A stretch of DNA of 64,000 nt, from positions 1,302,001-1,366,000 of the forward strand of contig CAWGPF010000001.1 of the NCBI GenBank assembly GCA_963824395.1. The letters are read 5' to 3'. Made by a program: the position numbers and the translations under genes. The notes beneath the pieces were generated by a model. That model was not told where the DNA came from. It saw only the letters and a list, made by a program, of their open reading frames with translations, and did no database searches. Of the stretch, positions 60,274 through 64,000 are shown piece after piece. The DNA comes from 13-2-20CM-66-19 sp963824395. Its GTDB lineage: Bacteria; Pseudomonadota; Gammaproteobacteria; Steroidobacterales; Steroidobacteraceae. Numbering within the stretch: the stretch's first letter is position 1; each line of letters opens with the position of its first letter.

Positions 60274-61821
60274 TCAGACGTGCCCGAGTCGGGGCAGAAT
60301 TCCGAGGGTATGCAACAGGCGCGCCTCGCGTCCGTGAAACAGCTGCGCTAACAGTTCGCGATCAGAGCGCGACAGCGCGGGGCTGCGAACATATGCCAGC
60401 ATCGCCAGCGCGCAGATAAGGAGTCCACCAGCCATCGCCGCTAGAGGCGAGGCCGAGAGGCTGCGCGCACCCATACAGATCAAGACTGCCGTGCCCCACA
60501 CGAGCGTACCGCTCAGCACCACAGCTTGAAAATTGAGCCATCTGGCCTGATCACGCACTCGCCACCACACGAACAAATTGCGGAACAAATGGAACGTGCC
60601 GGTCGCCACGGCGGCACCGAGAAGCCCGAGGAGCGGCACGAGTACCAGCATCGCCAAAATCTGGTACAGCCCGAACAATTGACTGACCAAAATAAGCGAG
60701 GCCCGTTCCTGATATTGCGCCACACAAGTCACGGGAATCGCTATCACGTTGGAGGTTGTGCCGAACGCAATGATGACGGGCAGTAGCCACGAAAGCTCCA
60801 GATACTTACCCCCCAGCAGCAGACCCACTATCTCCCGATGATAGACGCTGGTGTAGGCGATCAGAGGCAGCTGGACGATGAGGCTGCAGTTCATGAGGAG
60901 CGTCACATATCGTGGAATGCGCATCCCCGCATCCGCGGCCGGCACGGCGAAGAACAGTGGCTGCACCACGTTCTCCAACAGTCGCATTGGAGTGAGGTTC
61001 GACACCATGGCATTTACGCGGGTGTAGAAAGCGTAGGCACCGACAGCGATGGGATTGAGCAGCGCGGCGATGAAGAAGTTGTCGGTTTGCACGTAGAGAA
61101 GGATCCCGCCTGCATCGTTGAAGTTGTTGAACAGGCCATAGCGCCACAGGCGCCGCCGTTCGCTCGGTGGCGGATCGTAGTGCCCAGGTGCGTCAGCGAC
61201 CGCGTAACGCTGGTAGGCAAAGCGTAGAAACAGAAACGCACACACATACGCCAGTGTGTCGACGAGAATCGCCGTGCGCAGTGTGAGCAGCTTCAAGGCC
61301 GCTAGTATCAAGTATGCGGCCAGCTTTACGACCGACAACAAGACCGTCGAACCCACCGCGTATCGATGCAGCATGTGGGATGCGAGCGCGAACTCCAATA
61401 CGCGCGCCTGGAAATACAGCAGCACCAGCACGCTGAACAGCGCGAACTCTTCGCGGTACGGCCCCAGTTGGAAGAGCGGCGCAACGAATTTCCATGCCAG
61501 CAGGATCGCCGCCACGATGAGTGCGTTGGAAATCAGACGCGCGAGTGACACAAATCGCACCAGCCAAGCGGCGGCCGCGGTATTACCGAAACGCAGATAC
61601 TCCGGTTGGAAGCGGCGCAGCGTCTGCTCGAGGCCGAGGGAGGCCAGCGTGCTGACCACTGGTATGAACGCGTACAACAGGCTCAGTACGCCGAAGGACT
61701 GTTCGCTCAGCGCCCGCACGATCACAACGTAGCCGAGCAGCGTGGCCACCTGAGAGATGGCGCGGTAGCCAATGGTGTTGAAAAGGGACCGGCGCGCCTT
61801 TTCCCTACTGTAGAGACCCAT
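60274..61821 (-). CDS. Polysaccharide flippase (second in the locus)
   Basis: From ATG 61821 the protein is 515 residues with 12-14 hydrophobic helices. It starts KARRSLFNTIGYRAISQVATLLGYVVIVRALSEQSFGVLSLLYAF, a typical oligosaccharide-flippase (MOP superfamily) N-terminus. Its sequence is unlike the flippase at 31422-32885, so the two are not recent duplicates and may serve different repeat units. It lies between sulfotransferase (11-base gap) and heparinase-like genes in one operon. The stretch between 61869 and 61821 could also be coding from an earlier start. Confidence 0.9.
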   Translation of the reverse strand: MGLYSREKARRSLFNTIGYRAISQVATLLGYVVIVRALSEQSFGVLSLLYAFIPVVSTLASLGLEQTLRRFQPEYLRFGNTAAAAWLVRFVSLARLISNALIVAAILLAWKFVAPLFQLGPYREEFALFSVLVLLYFQARVLEFALASHMLHRYAVGSTVLLSVVKLAAYLILAALKLLTLRTAILVDTLAYVCAFLFLRFAYQRYAVADAPGHYDPPPSERRRLWRYGLFNNFNDAGGILLYVQTDNFFIAALLNPIAVGAYAFYTRVNAMVSNLTPMRLLENVVQPLFFAVPAADAGMRIPRYVTLLMNCSLIVQLPLIAYTSVYHREIVGLLLGGKYLELSWLLPVIIAFGTTSNVIAIPVTCVAQYQERASLILVSQLFGLYQILAMLVLVPLLGLLGAAVATGTFHLFRNLFVWWRVRDQARWLNFQAVVLSGTLVWGTAVLICMGARSLSASPLAAMAGGLLICALAMLAYVRSPALSRSDRELLAQLFHGREARLLHTLGILPRLGHV

Positions 61822-61832
61822 GGCTGGCCTGA

Positions 61833-62693
61833 TTACCCGGCCTGATGGCCGGCAGAGAACCTGAGGCAATCCCGATAGGTCGGCAATGCTAGCTGCTCGA
61901 CCAGGCGTCGTGCGCGAGCCGACAGCCGGCGCGCCTTATTGGCGGGCGCGCGCCGTACCAGCTGTGCATAGCTCGCATCGTAGGGGGCTCCGGCAAAGTC
62001 AAATATGCGCGGCAACCAATGCTCAGGAGCCTTCACCAGCAAATCGTAATCGACCGTGAGCAGCTGTTCCGGGGTCAGCATCTCCCGGATTGCGCGAATC
62101 TGTGCAACCTTGCCTCGGTAGGCAAGGCAGGCCTTTTCGAGTCGCGACGGACCAAATGGCCAAAACAGCCGCGTGCGCCGCAGACGCGGGTCCGAGGCAT
62201 CTGACAGACCGCAGCCCTCATAGAGTTCATTGAGGCCAAACCGCTGCCAGTTGTGTAGCATCGAATAGACAACCGAATAGGGATTGCGCAGTACCCAGAT
62301 CAGCCGTTGCCCAGGGCCAAGGGTCCGATATTCTTCGTAGCTCTCATTTAGATATGTGGTCTGGAAGCAGTAGCGCTCCTTCAGAGGCAAATCGATGAGC
62401 CCAGCGAGCGCCAGTGCGGCGTCCAGCTCATCGTCTGCCGTGAGTGCTAGCCGCGTAAAACCGGGTGCCGCGGCGATCAGGCGCGTGAGCATAGTCGTGC
62501 CGGATCGCTGACACCCGGCCACCAGCACGCAATCGGGGTATCTGGGCAGGCCCTCGAGCAGCGCCCCGGTGCGTCTTCGCACTCCACGGTGAAAATCCTG
62601 CCACGTAGCGTAGCGCCTCAGATGGGCTCGTTGCGCTTCGGGTATGCAGGTTCGGTCGGCCGTCCTGGGGTGTTCAGAGTTATCGTTGGCCAT
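61833..62693 (-). CDS. PAPS-dependent sulfotransferase family protein
   Basis: The 286-residue protein has the 5'-phosphosulfate-binding loop VAGCQRSGTTMLTRLIAA and the 3'-phosphate-binding segment LIWVLRNPYSVVYSML, the two signatures of sulfotransferases that use 3'-phosphoadenylyl sulfate. It ends in a basic helix (RRLSARARRLVEQLALPTYRD). It would place sulfate on the polysaccharide or on a lipid carrier. It is the first gene of the minus-strand operon sulfotransferase-flippase-heparinase-GT4-GT4, divergent from the GT2 gene. Confidence 0.9.
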   Translation of the reverse strand: MANDNSEHPRTADRTCIPEAQRAHLRRYATWQDFHRGVRRRTGALLEGLPRYPDCVLVAGCQRSGTTMLTRLIAAAPGFTRLALTADDELDAALALAGLIDLPLKERYCFQTTYLNESYEEYRTLGPGQRLIWVLRNPYSVVYSMLHNWQRFGLNELYEGCGLSDASDPRLRRTRLFWPFGPSRLEKACLAYRGKVAQIRAIREMLTPEQLLTVDYDLLVKAPEHWLPRIFDFAGAPYDASYAQLVRRAPANKARRLSARARRLVEQLALPTYRDCLRFSAGHQAG

Positions 62694-62882
62694 GGTTCAG
62701 CTGCCAGCAGCAGCGGCGGGAACAGGGGCGATGGAAGCATATAGACTCTGGGCCCGCAAGCGCGCCGCCGGCGAACGGCGGCTGTGCGCGCCCGCACAGG
62801 CAAATGCGCTGGCGGTGAGTTATATTTCGTCCTCAGCGTCACGACAATCCGTGCCCGGATTGACATAAGAAGAGCGCGCCCA

Positions 62883-63941
62883 ATGCCCCATTCAGCCGAC
62901 CTCGGCAGCCGCAGCGACCCAAGACTACCCCGTCCGGTCGTGGCTTCCCGTGTCGATGAGGTGCCAGCGGCGGTTGCATTGGAGCTGTCAGTCATCGTTC
63001 CACTGTTCGACGAGGAGGCCAATGTCGAACCCCTGCATCGTGCAATCGTCGCGGCCGTAGAGCCTCTGCACATACCGTTCGAGATCGTGCTGGTGGACGA
63101 TGGCAGCCGCGACGGCACATGTGCGCGCGCCATCGCGGTCGCCATGAATGACTCGCGGGTAAGAATCGTCAAGTTCCGGCGCAACTACGGTCAGACCTCC
63201 GCGATGGCAGCCGGTCTCCAGCACGCACGTGGCGCCGTGCTGGTGACCATGGACGGCGATCTGCAGAACGATCCCATCGATATCGCTAAGCTCCTTGCCA
63301 AAATCCACGAAGGCTACGACATCGTGGTCGGATGGCGCTTTCAACGACAAGACCGTTGGCTCTCGCGCAAACTGCCCTCGCGTGTCGCCAACTGGCTAAT
63401 CGGCAAAGTCACCGGAGTGCCCATCAACGACAATGGCTGTTCGCTCAAGGCCTTCCGTGCCTCGGTCATCAAGGCCATACCGCTTTACTCAGAAATGCAC
63501 CGCTTCATACCGGCCATGGCTTCGATGGCGGGACCACGAATCGCCGAAATCAAAGTGATACATCACCCCCGACGCTTTGGGCAATCGAAGTATGGCCTGT
63601 CGCGCATTTATAAAGTCTTCCTGGATCTGCTTGTCATTAAGACGGTCGCCAGCTTCGTCTCACGGCCCTTACTGTGGTTCGCTCTACTAGGATTACCCGC
63701 GATGGCACTCAGTTTGGTGGCAATGGCCTACACGGCCTTTGAAGTCATCGTCCGCGGCGCTCACGTACCCCTGCCGCTCGCCGGCTCCGCGTTCGTGTTC
63801 GCAGCAGGTGCCGTAATGCTCCTCTCGAGCGGCGCAATTGCAGAGCTCGTGGTCAAACTTGGGGAATTGCGCGAGCGGGATTTCGCTCGACTCACCGAGC
63901 AACTATCAGGTGCCGAGGAACCGCCAGGGAGGCATGTATGA
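62883..63941 (+). CDS. GT2-family glycosyltransferase (DPM1/GtrB-like)
   Basis: From ATG 62883 the protein is 352 residues. The GT-A domain shows LSVIVPLFDEEANVEPLHRAI, EIVLVDDGSRDGT, FRRNYGQTSAMAAGLQHARG, TMDGDLQNDPIDI and the acceptor motif HHPRRFGQSKYGLSRI, all typical of polyprenyl-phosphate sugar transferases. Two C-terminal membrane helices follow (about 265-290 and 300-330). It would make a polyprenyl-phosphate-linked sugar at the inner membrane. AAGAAGAG lies about nine bases upstream of the ATG. Confidence 0.94.
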   Translation: MPHSADLGSRSDPRLPRPVVASRVDEVPAAVALELSVIVPLFDEEANVEPLHRAIVAAVEPLHIPFEIVLVDDGSRDGTCARAIAVAMNDSRVRIVKFRRNYGQTSAMAAGLQHARGAVLVTMDGDLQNDPIDIAKLLAKIHEGYDIVVGWRFQRQDRWLSRKLPSRVANWLIGKVTGVPINDNGCSLKAFRASVIKAIPLYSEMHRFIPAMASMAGPRIAEIKVIHHPRRFGQSKYGLSRIYKVFLDLLVIKTVASFVSRPLLWFALLGLPAMALSLVAMAYTAFEVIVRGAHVPLPLAGSAFVFAAGAVMLLSSGAIAELVVKLGELRERDFARLTEQLSGAEEPPGRHV

Positions 63942-64000
63942 GTGAGCGACAGTTCAGCGTGGAGGTATCCGCCGTAGTGCCGGTCGGCACGCGGCATGGG
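63938..64000 (+). CDS. Start of a further glycosyltransferase gene, truncated by the window
   Basis: ATG 63938 overlaps the preceding GT2 stop by four bases. The 21 visible residues MSERQFSVEVSAVVPVGTRH and one more contain the VSAVVPV strand that opens GT2-family glycosyltransferases, with the less common VGTRHG form of the first loop. Nothing further can be said because the gene runs off the right edge. Confidence 0.6.
   Translation, partial: MSERQFSVEVSAVVPVGTRHG

Noticed and set aside
1..64000. CRISPR arrays, insertion sequences, transposases or integrases
   Set aside because: No regularly spaced direct repeats, transposase motifs or flanking inverted repeats were seen.
30512..64000. 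Exosortase (XrtA) and PEP-CTERM proteins expected beside this kind of locus
   Set aside because: No PEP-CTERM tail and no exosortase-like membrane Cys/Arg/His protein is present in the window; HTTM is not an exosortase.

Overview
The window reads as a chromosomal segment of a high-GC, Gram-negative, non-enteric proteobacterium. A TonB-dependent receptor, several lipoproteins, a Wza/Wzc-type polysaccharide export apparatus, a HiPIP and a plsY-birA-coaX-SPOR block all fit a gammaproteobacterium of the Xanthomonadales/Nevskiales/Steroidobacterales kind. That placement is inference; no rRNA or taxonomic marker settles it.

Bases 1-5.5k hold the end of an amino-sugar catabolic operon on the plus strand: the C-terminus of an AgaZ/KbaZ-type subunit, a TonB-dependent receptor, an AgaS-type SIS isomerase/deaminase and a BadF-type sugar kinase, all nearly overlapping. 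This looks like a non-PTS N-acetylgalactosamine/galactosamine route. Bases 5.5-31k are general chromosome: a frameshifted serine protease, the potassium transporter Kup, an epoxide-hydrolase-like enzyme, an ankyrin-repeat gene with a probable frameshift in a GC-dinucleotide tract, tRNA-Thr(UGU), a tight plsY-birA-coaX-SPOR operon preceded by ctlX, a GGDEF/EAL protein, a gamma-glutamyltransferase, a TetR gene divergent from a membrane protein across a perfect inverted repeat, a pepsin-like lipoprotein, a thioredoxin-fold protein, a HiPIP with a clear terminator, and two small secreted or membrane proteins.

Bases 30.5-64k are a large exopolysaccharide locus made of several opposed operons. The core export operon (48.4k down to 42.8k, minus) is initiating phosphoglycosyltransferase, export protein, outer-membrane barrel, chain-length protein and cytoplasmic tyrosine-kinase-like ATPase. 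Around it lie six GT4 glycosyltransferases, one complete and one partial GT2, two flippases, asparagine synthase, a PIG-L deacetylase, four methyltransferases, a heparinase II/III-like lyase and a sulfotransferase. The product is probably a modified, perhaps sulfated and deacetylated, polysaccharide. No exosortase or PEP-CTERM protein is visible in the window.

The most striking regulatory island is at 50.28-50.60k: a near-perfect sigma-54 promoter, a leader hairpin, a well-conserved GEMM-I (class I c-di-GMP) riboswitch, a candidate terminator and then a small fibronectin-III lipoprotein gene. Downstream are a GlpD-like flavoprotein, an NAD-epimerase, a small unknown membrane protein, an HTTM-domain protein and a DCC-family thiol oxidoreductase. 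This couples c-di-GMP, and probably a sigma-54 activator, to an uncharacterised part of the polysaccharide locus.
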